A DNA stretch of 64,000 nt from Ruminiclostridium papyrosolvens DSM 2782 (GTDB taxonomy: Bacteria; Bacillota; Clostridia; Acetivibrionales; DSM-1351), in the NCBI RefSeq assembly GCF_029318685.1, contig NZ_CP119677.1, forward strand, positions 3,649,001-3,713,000, read 5' to 3'. This document shows, piece after piece, positions 54,094 to 61,814 of the stretch (positions are counted from its first letter, which is position 1; each line of letters begins with the position of its first letter). The notes beneath the pieces are model-generated. The model saw only the letters and a list, made by a program, of their open reading frames with translations. It was not told the DNA's origin and ran no database searches. Position numbers and translations under genes: made by a program.

Positions 54094-54288
54094 TTAATCA
54101 ATACTTTCTAAAATAATTCTATGTTCAACCAGTTCCATTTCTTTTATTCTTGCTCGTACTGTTTTTCTTTCGTTGTAAATATTTTCTAATATTATTTCAT
54201 CTTTATCAGGAATCACCTTGTCCACAGAGTCGAGAACAAGAGTCTCCTTGCCGTTCTTATCTAAAAGATATACATTAGCCTCGCACAT
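54094..54288 (-). CDS. CooT family nickel-binding protein
   Basis: A protein of 64 residues. ATG 54288 gives the conserved start MCEANVYLL, in which the second-position Cys is the metal ligand in the characterised CooT; AAGGAG is upstream. The short beta-rich chain (ETLVLDSVDKVIPDKDEIILEN) matches the family length. CooT proteins bind nickel and are linked with CO dehydrogenase maturation in some species, but no such gene is present here. It overlaps the DUF3842 gene by 14 bp. Confidence 0.85.
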   Translation of the reverse strand: MCEANVYLLDKNGKETLVLDSVDKVIPDKDEIILENIYNERKTVRARIKEMELVEHRIILESID

Positions 54289-54706
54289 TTTTATCACTCC
54301 TTATTACGTTACCAACCATAGCTATTGCATCGTCCAAATGATGTGGAAGAGGCTCATCACAAGTCCCGGTTACCAGAATGTTGCATCTGTTTAAAGGAAT
54401 TAATATCTTTACTGCCTGGCTCTGTGCAATAGACGCTGCCATTACAGGTGTGAGCTCGCCCAGCATGGAATTTGCACATACAATTCCTATTGTCCCGATT
54501 ATTATATCCACTTTCGATGCATTAAATGAAATTGCATTTTCACCGGAGGCTCCCTCATTTGCACCAGCCTTGAGCATTAGTGATGCGGCTAGTGCATTTG
54601 TTCCCAGGGCAAGCAGTTCAATTTCATTGCCAAATGAAGCCCGGAGCTTTTCAATCATGAGTTTGCCTATCCCTCCGCCCTGACCATCTATAACTGCAAT
54701 CCGCAT
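54275..54706 (-). CDS. DUF3842 family protein
   Basis: A protein of 143 residues. ATG 54706 has GGGAGG 5-6 nt upstream. MRIAVIDGQGGGIGKLMIEKL begins like a Rossmann-type nucleotide-binding fold, and VDIIIGTIGIVCANSMLGELTPVMA is the family core. These proteins occur with CooT in Clostridia, so the pair may act together in metal handling; the function is not established. Confidence 0.88.
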   Translation of the reverse strand: MRIAVIDGQGGGIGKLMIEKLRASFGNEIELLALGTNALAASLMLKAGANEGASGENAISFNASKVDIIIGTIGIVCANSMLGELTPVMAASIAQSQAVKILIPLNRCNILVTGTCDEPLPHHLDDAIAMVGNVIRSDKNVRG

Positions 54707-54905
54707 ATAACCTCCCAACAAATCCTTTGATTACCATCCTCACATGCTACTGTCTGAGTGAACATTCTATTACCATTATAAGTAATAAATATATTCTGTA
54801 AAGTATTGAATGTATTATTTCTTAATTTTTTTTAAGAATTTCCGTATATCAATTATCATGTCCAAGTCATGACTTGTTATAATTTCTATCCCTATTACAT
54901 AATAA

Positions 54906-54948
54906 TAGACCCATAAGGGTATGTATCTACTAGCCCTTGATGGGTCTA
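54906..54948. terminator. Large hairpin after ABC exporter permease
   Basis: TAGACCCATAAGGG and CCCTTGATGGGTCTA pair over about 13 positions with a 14-nt loop. It lies downstream of the permease gene on the minus strand (and upstream of DUF3842), with only weak T-tracts. Confidence 0.55.
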
Positions 54949-55021
54949 ATTAAATTTTCAACAAATAACAAGCCATAGCTATTTTACAATAAAGAATTTT
55001 CCATGTCAAACAAAATACATG

Positions 55022-56578
55022 TTAATCCATAAGTTCACTCTGCTCAAAAATACCCTTGCTAAGGTATGCCAACAGTATGGAAATTAAAACGTTTACAGCC
55101 AGCATACATAAAGATGTTTCTATAATATTGGGCATACCGTTTGAAATAATCGCTATTACAACTAATATTACTATGGCAGGTATACATGCCACAATTACAA
55201 ACAGCATTCTGAGCATTGTAACTACTACCGCATTGGAGTTTGATCCAATTAACCTGTATGTAAAGATTTCTGCAAAAACAAAAAGTATGGCAAAACTAAA
55301 AAATACAAGTATATAGTTAATTCCGGCGGCAGGACTTAGTTTGTATGCCACAGCAGCAATAGCTAAAGCTATTCCGCCGCTTATCATTGTTTTAATTAAT
55401 CCCGGCAACACGGAATAGATTAGTTTTTTGAAGGAGCTTTCCGGAATCAGAAAAACATAGGGTTTTTTAAAGTCTCTGTGCCATGAATCATTAAGAGACA
55501 TTGACAAAGCTCCAAAACCCACCATTGCAATAACAAAGTTAAATTTAAACCCAAAAATCAAACCAAAGGCTACGTAAAACAATTGGAGCAATATTTCCCT
55601 GTTACTGGACATTATACCAAGTTTTCCACTTTCCAGCATCTGTTTGGAATATATCGCCCCAGCTCCTGTTTTAAATTTAACAGAGACAGGCTTGTTTTTC
55701 AGCTTTGAAAATGCATGTGAATCTGCCTTACCCGATGTCTTTATATCATCCATTATTTTTTGGAGACTAACCGAGTCCTCCAAAGTTTTTTCATAGAAAT
55801 CAACTTTTACATTGTACAGCATGATACAAAGCACAGCATTTACAGCCAGCAGCAAACATACAGACGGAATAAATCCGGTCAATATCTTTCCTGTCAGAAG
55901 TGAACTTACAGCCCATTTTGTCCAGCCAAAAAGCGGTACCCAGTTATACCAGGAGCTTTCAAAGTACCTTTTTACCGTAATCTTTAATTCAAAATCATTA
56001 TTTAACAGCACAGCTGCAAAAGCAACTGCAAGTGCCCCTAAAAATGCCCAGAAAATCTTTTTTGCTTTCTTTTTAAAACCTGTATTCTCCGCATCAATTA
56101 TATAAATATAATAATACGAAAGAAATATGATTCCAAGAAATAAACTTATAACAACAAGAGTTATCAGATACTTACCAAAACTCAAGGCCGGGCCCATTAG
56201 CATTGGAAGATAAAAACACATAAAAAAGCCTATCATCAGCGAAGCAGGTGCCACTGAAATCAAAAGATACATCAGTACCTGCCTTTTTTCAAAGGGCCCT
56301 GTAAAAAGGAAGTTTGCGTCGGCCATTGTTAATATTCCCGTATCTCTTGAAAGGAATGAATTGTAAAGCAATACTCCCAAGAATAGTACAATTGCCGCAA
56401 CAATTGTTTCTGAAGAGGCACTCTCCAGCGGAGACTTTTTCATCCTGAAAGAAGCAATAAATATAAATATGAATCCTGCCACACCCAATACTGTCAGAAT
56501 GGCAGAGGGTATACTTTTAAATGAACGTTTTATCTTATTTAAATAGGTTTTTTTAATTAAATACATTATTGCCTGCAT
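55022..56578 (-). CDS. ABC exporter permease (putative ABC_export family)
   Basis: A protein of 518 residues with about 12 hydrophobic helices. ILTMADANFLFTGPFEKRQVLMY near residue 80-105 is characteristic of the clostridial putative ABC exporter family; SMSLNDSWHRDFKKPYVFLIPESS near 355-380 supports it. It overlaps the ATPase gene by 13 bp and is presumed to pair with it. Substrate unknown. Confidence 0.88.
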   Translation of the reverse strand: MQAIMYLIKKTYLNKIKRSFKSIPSAILTVLGVAGFIFIFIASFRMKKSPLESASSETIVAAIVLFLGVLLYNSFLSRDTGILTMADANFLFTGPFEKRQVLMYLLISVAPASLMIGFFMCFYLPMLMGPALSFGKYLITLVVISLFLGIIFLSYYYIYIIDAENTGFKKKAKKIFWAFLGALAVAFAAVLLNNDFELKITVKRYFESSWYNWVPLFGWTKWAVSSLLTGKILTGFIPSVCLLLAVNAVLCIMLYNVKVDFYEKTLEDSVSLQKIMDDIKTSGKADSHAFSKLKNKPVSVKFKTGAGAIYSKQMLESGKLGIMSSNREILLQLFYVAFGLIFGFKFNFVIAMVGFGALSMSLNDSWHRDFKKPYVFLIPESSFKKLIYSVLPGLIKTMISGGIALAIAAVAYKLSPAAGINYILVFFSFAILFVFAEIFTYRLIGSNSNAVVVTMLRMLFVIVACIPAIVILVVIAIISNGMPNIIETSLCMLAVNVLISILLAYLSKGIFEQSELMD

Positions 56579-57276
56579 TCTTCTTCCTCCCCGGTGAGTT
56601 CAAAGAATATTGTTTTTAAATCCCTTCCGTCAAGCTCCTCTTTCGTAATTTGTGAAACTATTTTACCTTTATTCATAATATATGCTCTGTCCCAAACATC
56701 ATTTATAGTATCAATTATATGAGTGCTGACCAGAATACTCTTTCCCTGCTCTTTAAGCTCACAGAATATTTTTAAAACCTCATTTATTGCTTTGGGGTCA
56801 AGACCGACCAAAGGCTCGTCAAAAAGTACCGCTTTGGGCTCTATAAGCATAGCCAGTGCAATACTAAGCTTCTGCGTCATACCTTTTGAAAGCTCCCTAA
56901 CGTATTTGTCCTTTTTATCATATATCTCAAGTCTTTCAAATATTACTTTTATCTTGTCCTCCCAATCCTTATCCATTTTGTAAGCTTTGGCAATAAATTC
57001 TGCATGTTCCATGGGAGTGAGCAAATCGTACAAAGCAGGAGTTTCGGGAATGTACCCGAAGACCTTCTTTGCATCTACTGTTTTGTTTGGGAAACCCAAA
57101 ATTGTTATTTCACCTTCGAATTTCAGAAGCCCGGCAATACTCTTAATTGTTGTGGATTTTCCTGCGCCGTTAGGTCCCAGAAGTATAGTTATTTCACCCG
57201 GTTTTGCAGTCAATGAAATTCCATCTACCGCTTTGAACTTACTATAGCTTTTTGTAAGATTGTTTATTGCAATCAT
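56566..57276 (-). CDS. ABC transporter ATP-binding protein
   Basis: A protein of 236 residues, single ATPase domain. Walker A GPNGAGKST (about 34), Q-loop GYIPETPALYD, signature LSKGMTQKL (about 134), Walker B AVLFDEPLVGLDP (about 155), and the H-loop STH. It pairs with the overlapping permease gene in an exporter. Both genes lie behind a promoter region shared with no regulator here. Confidence 0.94.
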   Translation of the reverse strand: MIAINNLTKSYSKFKAVDGISLTAKPGEITILLGPNGAGKSTTIKSIAGLLKFEGEITILGFPNKTVDAKKVFGYIPETPALYDLLTPMEHAEFIAKAYKMDKDWEDKIKVIFERLEIYDKKDKYVRELSKGMTQKLSIALAMLIEPKAVLFDEPLVGLDPKAINEVLKIFCELKEQGKSILVSTHIIDTINDVWDRAYIMNKGKIVSQITKEELDGRDLKTIFFELTGEEEECRQ

Positions 57277-57303
57277 TTTTTTCCTCCATGTTTTATTATT
57301 AAA

Positions 57304-58353
57304 CTAAGTGTTTAGTACCTTTAATATTTCGCTGTTTGTACAGCCTGCATTTTTCATTGGGTTAACAATGTCCCTTATTATGTCAGGTATATAAGTTTTT
57401 AGAGCCTTTAATTTCCCGGAAATCGTGTATTCCCCCAAAGCTGCAGGCAGAAATACTGTTTCTCCGGCATTTACTCTAACACTTTCTTTCTCTGTTTCAA
57501 CGACTCCATCTCCTTCTACAAATATGTAAATATAGAATTTGCTGCCATCGCTTTTTTCCGTAACCTCTCCAGTTAATTCATATCTTTCACATGCAAAATA
57601 TCTGTTTGCCAAAAATATTGTTTTGAAGCAGGTATTATTGATTTCAAGCTTTACACCATCGCATTTAACCTTTCGGCTTTCGGCTTTAAAGTTAATAACA
57701 TCAAGTGCTTTATCCAAATGCAGCTGACGTCCGACTCCTTTTGTGTCAACTCTGTTGTAGTCAAACAGCCTGTAAGTGATGTCTGAAGTCTGCTGGATTT
57801 CCGCTATTACTATACCCTTACCTATAGAATGAACTGTTCCCGCAGGTATATTTATGACATCTCCGGGCATAACCCCAACTTGTAACAGACAGTCTTCAAT
57901 GCGGTTTTCTTTAACAGCTTTTAAAAATTCCTCTTTGGTTGTATTTTTTTTAAGTCCGACTACCAGACTAGCATTTGGTTTTGCATCTATTATATACCAC
58001 ATTTCATTTTTTCCAAAGGCATTTTCAAAAACTGCAGCATATATATCATCGGGATGTACCTGAACGGAGAGTTTATCATTGGCATCTATGAGTTTTATCA
58101 ACAGAGGTATTTCTCTGCACCCTGAAGGAAAATTTGCTCCTGCAACACCGATTGGATCTGCTTTTATAAGCTCGGAGAGTGTTCTCCCTGCATATTCGCC
58201 ATTGGCTATGACGCTAAGTCCATTTTTATGACAGGATACCTCCCAGCTTTCAGCAATTAACCCTTCCGGCAGCTCCCTTCCCAGCTTCTGAAAGTACCGG
58301 CCTCCCCAGATATATTTTTTGTAGACAGGTTTGAATTTTAAAGGATAATACAT
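57304..58353 (-). CDS. manA: Mannose-6-phosphate isomerase, class I
   Basis: A protein of 349 residues. Zinc-binding QVHPDD (about 98-103), GKNEMWYII (about 114), and PAGTVHSIG (about 171) are all present; the C-terminal cupin-like barrel is normal. It interconverts fructose-6-phosphate and mannose-6-phosphate, feeding cell-surface sugars. TTTGGAGG precedes the ATG. It lies between the two ABC sets. Confidence 0.95.
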   Translation of the reverse strand: MYYPLKFKPVYKKYIWGGRYFQKLGRELPEGLIAESWEVSCHKNGLSVIANGEYAGRTLSELIKADPIGVAGANFPSGCREIPLLIKLIDANDKLSVQVHPDDIYAAVFENAFGKNEMWYIIDAKPNASLVVGLKKNTTKEEFLKAVKENRIEDCLLQVGVMPGDVINIPAGTVHSIGKGIVIAEIQQTSDITYRLFDYNRVDTKGVGRQLHLDKALDVINFKAESRKVKCDGVKLEINNTCFKTIFLANRYFACERYELTGEVTEKSDGSKFYIYIFVEGDGVVETEKESVRVNAGETVFLPAALGEYTISGKLKALKTYIPDIIRDIVNPMKNAGCTNSEILKVLNT

Positions 58354-58370
58354 AAATGTCCTCCAAAGAC

Positions 58371-58403
58371 AAAAATGCCAAATGATTTTTCATTTGGCAT
58401 TTT
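58371..58403. terminator. Terminator after the ABC-2 permease gene
   Basis: AAAATGCCAAATG-ATTTTT-CATTTGGCATTTT: a 13-bp perfect stem with T/A runs on both strands, in the gap upstream of manA. Confidence 0.85.
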
Positions 58404-58460
58404 AAATTTACATATTATTCAATTTATTCGAAGTCCTGTTATAGGGTGATTAAAATCTTA

Positions 58461-59741
58461 CTATTTAACGACAGCATCCTTATTTTCTTTTGAAAACTTC
58501 AGCAGTTTTCCTATTTTTAACCTGTCACCATAATGGAGTACCGCAAAGGAGTATAGTTTCACCGAAATCATCGCCACAAACGCTATGCTTATAAGTAATA
58601 TTCCCAGGGACAGTCCGATTTGCCACAAAGGTACATCTGCCGTAACCAGCCTTGATGGTATTGAAAATGGTGAAGTAAATGGTATTAATGAAGCTACTTT
58701 TGCAGCAGTACTGTTTGGAACCGCAAATGTTCCATATGAGAAGTAGAACGCTATCAATGCTATAAAGGACATAGGCATTATAGCTGAATTTACATCTTCC
58801 GCTTTGCTTACGGTTGCACCGACAACAGCATACATAAGTGCATACAGTGTATAACCAAGTATGAAATAGATTATCACCATTGCAAGTGAAAAGGGTGTAA
58901 AGCCTGAGAAATCCAATTTCATACCGCCTATAGTAAAATCTGACGGGAATACAGTCTTATACGTGAAAGCGCCAACCCCTATTATCAATGCAAGCTGTAT
59001 AAGTCCCAGCACTCCCATACCTGCCGTTTTTCCGAATATTATTCTTGAAGGCTTCACGGAAGTTATCAGAAGCTCCATAACTCTGGAGGTCTTTTCTGAT
59101 GCAACTGACATTGCTACTCCATAGCCATAGAAGTATATTGCAAAGAACAATATTATTACTATAAATATACTGGAGATATATCCTCCTATTTTACTGCTGC
59201 CCAATTCATTTACTTTGACATTTAAATCTGATAAAGTTTTTGCAATAACATCTTGTGAAACATTTTCACCTTTTAGCATGGTTGTCACGTAAATATTCTT
59301 GAGTACCTTGCTTATCACTTCAGGGCTAGGGCCGCTGCCATACTGCTTTGTAAAGTACTCTACATTCGGAAGGTTTTCTTTGAGACTGACAACTATCATA
59401 TAGCTCTCACCCTTATCCTTTATCTGAGTTTTCAGACCTTCCTCTTTATCGTCAGCTACTTTTTCAAGCTTATAGTCTGACATTTGCTTCTGTAAATCAT
59501 TTATTCCCTGTTCAAATATTCCTGTTTTATCAACAAAATACACTGTTTTGATATTCTTGGAGTCTGTCTGTGTTTGCTCTTTCGGATTGTCCTTGCCCGA
59601 GGATTTACTATTGGAAATTGCAGCCGGTATTATCATAGCTGCTATAACTATTATAATAATCAATACCGTTGATACAATAAATGATTTTTTCCGTGCATTC
59701 TCTCTGAATGTATACTTAAAAACTTCTAAAAATTCTTTCAT
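58461..59741 (-). CDS. ABC-2 type permease (NatB-like)
   Basis: A protein of 426 residues: N-terminal membrane helix, an extracytoplasmic region of ~140 residues (NPKEQTQTDSKN...), then five or six C-terminal helices (about 185-400). The ABC-2 motif ASEKTSRVMELLITSVKPSRIIFGK is clear (about 210-235). It overlaps the ATPase gene by four bases (ATGA). Similar pairs (NatAB) extrude sodium or drugs; the actual substrate is unknown. Confidence 0.92.
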   Translation of the reverse strand: MKEFLEVFKYTFRENARKKSFIVSTVLIIIIVIAAMIIPAAISNSKSSGKDNPKEQTQTDSKNIKTVYFVDKTGIFEQGINDLQKQMSDYKLEKVADDKEEGLKTQIKDKGESYMIVVSLKENLPNVEYFTKQYGSGPSPEVISKVLKNIYVTTMLKGENVSQDVIAKTLSDLNVKVNELGSSKIGGYISSIFIVIILFFAIYFYGYGVAMSVASEKTSRVMELLITSVKPSRIIFGKTAGMGVLGLIQLALIIGVGAFTYKTVFPSDFTIGGMKLDFSGFTPFSLAMVIIYFILGYTLYALMYAVVGATVSKAEDVNSAIMPMSFIALIAFYFSYGTFAVPNSTAAKVASLIPFTSPFSIPSRLVTADVPLWQIGLSLGILLISIAFVAMISVKLYSFAVLHYGDRLKIGKLLKFSKENKDAVVK

Positions 59742-60634
59742 TTTGCTTCACCAGCCTTTTCTATAAATATTTCGTGGAGAGATGGCTCTCTTATTTCAAA
59801 TTTATCAAGCACAAGCCTTTTGCTAAGTATTTTTTCCAGCAATCTGTACGCCTGCTCTTCATTTGATATTTTAAACTCATAGCCTGCTGCGGTGGTGTTA
59901 ACCTTTGTAATGCCCTCTTGTGCAGCAAGTTCAATAATATCTCCATCAGAATTTATTAACAGATTGTTTCTTCCGTAGCTGTGCTTAATTTTTTTAAGAT
60001 TTCCGTTAAGTACGGTGTTACCGTTTTTAAGAATTACTATGTCCCTGCAAAATTCCTCTACTGTGGACATTTGATGACTTGACATTATTATATATTTTTC
60101 TTTGCTTATAAGTTCATGTATTACACTCTTGAACAACTCTGTATTTACAGGGTCCAGTCCGCTGAAAGGTTCATCCATGAATATCAGGTCTGGGTCATGC
60201 AGTATAGATGCAATAAACTGTATCTTTTGCTGATTTCCTTTTGACAGCTTCTCTGCTGCCATATTTGCATATTGGCTTGCTTCCATTCTTTCCAACCAGT
60301 AGCTTATGTCCTTTTTTGCCTTAGCAGCACTGATTCTTCTCAAGCTTGCAAAATACATTAACTGCTCTGTAACTTTTACTTTAGGGTAAAGTCCTCTTTC
60401 TTCAGGAAGATATCCAAAATTTATAATCTGTCTTTCTACGGGTTTGTTATCCCACATAATGCTTCCCGAATCTTTTTTTACAATATTCAATATCATTCTT
60501 ATTGTTGTGGTTTTACCTGCTCCATTTGTACCTAACAGCCCAAACACACCCGGCTCGCTTACTTCAAATGAAATATCGTTAACAGCAAGCTTTTCTCCAA
60601 ACTTTTTTGATACATTTTGTACTTGTAAACTCAA
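59738..60634 (-). CDS. ABC transporter ATP-binding protein (NatA-like)
   Basis: A protein of 298 residues. A TTG start at 60634 is chosen because GAGGTGG lies 5-6 nt upstream; a GTG three codons earlier overlaps that site. Walker A GTNGAGKTT (about 36), signature LSKGNQQKI (about 133), Walker B LIFMDEPFSGLDP (about 154), and H-loop SSHQM are present. The C-terminal ~80 residues (PSLHEIFI at the end) are typical for DUF4162-type extension. With the permease and the PadR/DUF2812 pair it makes a four-gene cassette. Confidence 0.93.
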   Translation of the reverse strand: MSLQVQNVSKKFGEKLAVNDISFEVSEPGVFGLLGTNGAGKTTTIRMILNIVKKDSGSIMWDNKPVERQIINFGYLPEERGLYPKVKVTEQLMYFASLRRISAAKAKKDISYWLERMEASQYANMAAEKLSKGNQQKIQFIASILHDPDLIFMDEPFSGLDPVNTELFKSVIHELISKEKYIIMSSHQMSTVEEFCRDIVILKNGNTVLNGNLKKIKHSYGRNNLLINSDGDIIELAAQEGITKVNTTAAGYEFKISNEEQAYRLLEKILSKRLVLDKFEIREPSLHEIFIEKAGEAK

Positions 60635-60659
60635 ATTATCCACCTCTTTATTTTATTTT

Positions 60660-61181
60660 TTATTGATTCTTTCTGAATTTAGTTATTGTCATCACCAAAC
60701 TTGTAATTACAAATGAAAAGAATGCCAACATTACGGAACCACCTATACAAAGAGCAGGCAACATGACTTTGCTGCTGTCCTTATACGTGCTCCATATAAG
60801 ATTTCCGAATGTCACACACTCCATTACTAAAATAGCCAGTACTATTGCAAGCAATGCCTTATTTTTGGCAATAAGACTTTCAAAGTCAGTGTACAGGTCA
60901 GGTCTCTCCTCGTCATATTGTTTCCTCAATATATACCAGCCCATTCCAATCTGATACAGCTCCCATCCGTCGTCCTTAACCAGCGTAACATAATCAGGGG
61001 TAAGCTTAGATTGATAGTCAATACAATATCTGGCTTTCATAGGCTGACACCTTTCAAAGTAAAAGTATAAACCTTTCACTCTTGTTTCAACCAGTCTCAG
61101 ACCTTTTGATTCCATTTCTTCAAGCCAGTCTTCTATCTTTTCATAATCCCAGGCCCACCACCATTTAAATATCTTTATCAT
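60660..61181 (-). CDS. DUF2812 membrane protein
   Basis: A protein of 173 residues. ATG 61181 has GGGGGG 8-9 nt upstream. The N-terminal half KWWWAWDYEKIEDWLEEMESKGLRLV is the DUF2812 signature; two membrane helices (about 110-130 and 140-163) follow. The family regularly sits between PadR regulators and exporters. It overlaps the PadR gene by 17 bp, so the two are likely coupled. Confidence 0.88.
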   Translation of the reverse strand: MIKIFKWWWAWDYEKIEDWLEEMESKGLRLVETRVKGLYFYFERCQPMKARYCIDYQSKLTPDYVTLVKDDGWELYQIGMGWYILRKQYDEERPDLYTDFESLIAKNKALLAIVLAILVMECVTFGNLIWSTYKDSSKVMLPALCIGGSVMLAFFSFVITSLVMTITKFRKNQ

Positions 61182-61506
61182 GATTGCATCCCCCCAGAAC
61201 CTCATGCCCGTTCACATACATCTCGTCTATACGACGCATTTCCTGCTCAAGCAGCCATTTACCCTTCTCAGTTATCCTGTATAGCTTACGTCTGTCCTCT
61301 TCTCCTGAAGGCTCAATAAGACTATCCTTTTCAAACTTTGTAAGGGTTCCGTAAATAGTCCCTGCTCCAAGATTTATCCTGCCCCCGGTTAAGTCCTTTA
61401 CATGAAGTATAATTCCATATCCGTGTCTGGGCTCATTAAGTGAAAGCAGAATATAAAAACCCGTTTCACTCATGGGTAAATATGCTTTTATTAGTTTTTC
61501 ATTCAT
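61165..61506 (-). CDS. PadR family transcriptional regulator
   Basis: A protein of 113 residues. ATG 61506 (MNEKLIKAYLPMSE) has a weak GGGAATGAAGG region upstream; earlier codons would overlap the operator. Winged helix: SETGFYILLSLNEPRHGYGI, INLGAGTIYGTLTKFEKDSLI, DRRKLYRITEKGKWLLEQE, as in the PadR family. The protein represses its own operon and the ABC genes; the ligand is unknown. Confidence 0.92.
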   Translation of the reverse strand: MNEKLIKAYLPMSETGFYILLSLNEPRHGYGIILHVKDLTGGRINLGAGTIYGTLTKFEKDSLIEPSGEEDRRKLYRITEKGKWLLEQEMRRIDEMYVNGHEVLGGCNHDKDI

Positions 61507-61525
61507 ACCTTCATTCCCTTTCAGA

Positions 61526-61575
61526 TATATCACGCTGTGATATATCATGTTTGTAATATATCACAGCGTGATATA
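61526..61575. promoter_or_regulatory. 20-bp perfect inverted-repeat operator (PadR)
   Basis: Two arms TATATCACGCTGTGATATAT and its exact reverse complement (61526-61545 and 61556-61575), separated by 10 bp. Each arm is itself near-palindromic (ATATCAC/GTGATAT). It begins ~20 bp upstream of the PadR start, where a repressor would block transcription. Confidence 0.85.
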
Positions 61576-61626
61576 ACGTGTCAAGACATATCAGGGATAA
61601 ATTTCATAAATATTTTACGCATACTA

Positions 61627-61804
61627 AAAGAGCTATTGCAAAACAAAAAGTTTTCTTGTTTTAACACAGGTACTCCCGTATAAAATTGTATCAATGCATC
61701 GTCGATAAACAACTTCAAATATCTTTAACCCAGCTTTCATTGATATAATTTATACTCCGAGTACAGGTTAAAAAAGATAAAAACTAATTTTGCAATAGCC
61801 CTTT
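61627..61804. mobile_element. MITE-like non-coding element, ~178 bp
   Basis: Ends are inverted copies: AAAGAGCTATTGCAAAA at the left and its near-complement TTTTGCAATAGCCCTTT at the right (16 of 17 positions). No gene lies within. A target duplication could not be made out with certainty. It sits between the PadR operon promoter and the nucleotidase gene. The TTGCAAAA end is of a kind seen in several IS families. Confidence 0.6.
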
Positions 61805-61814
61805 ATAACATCTG

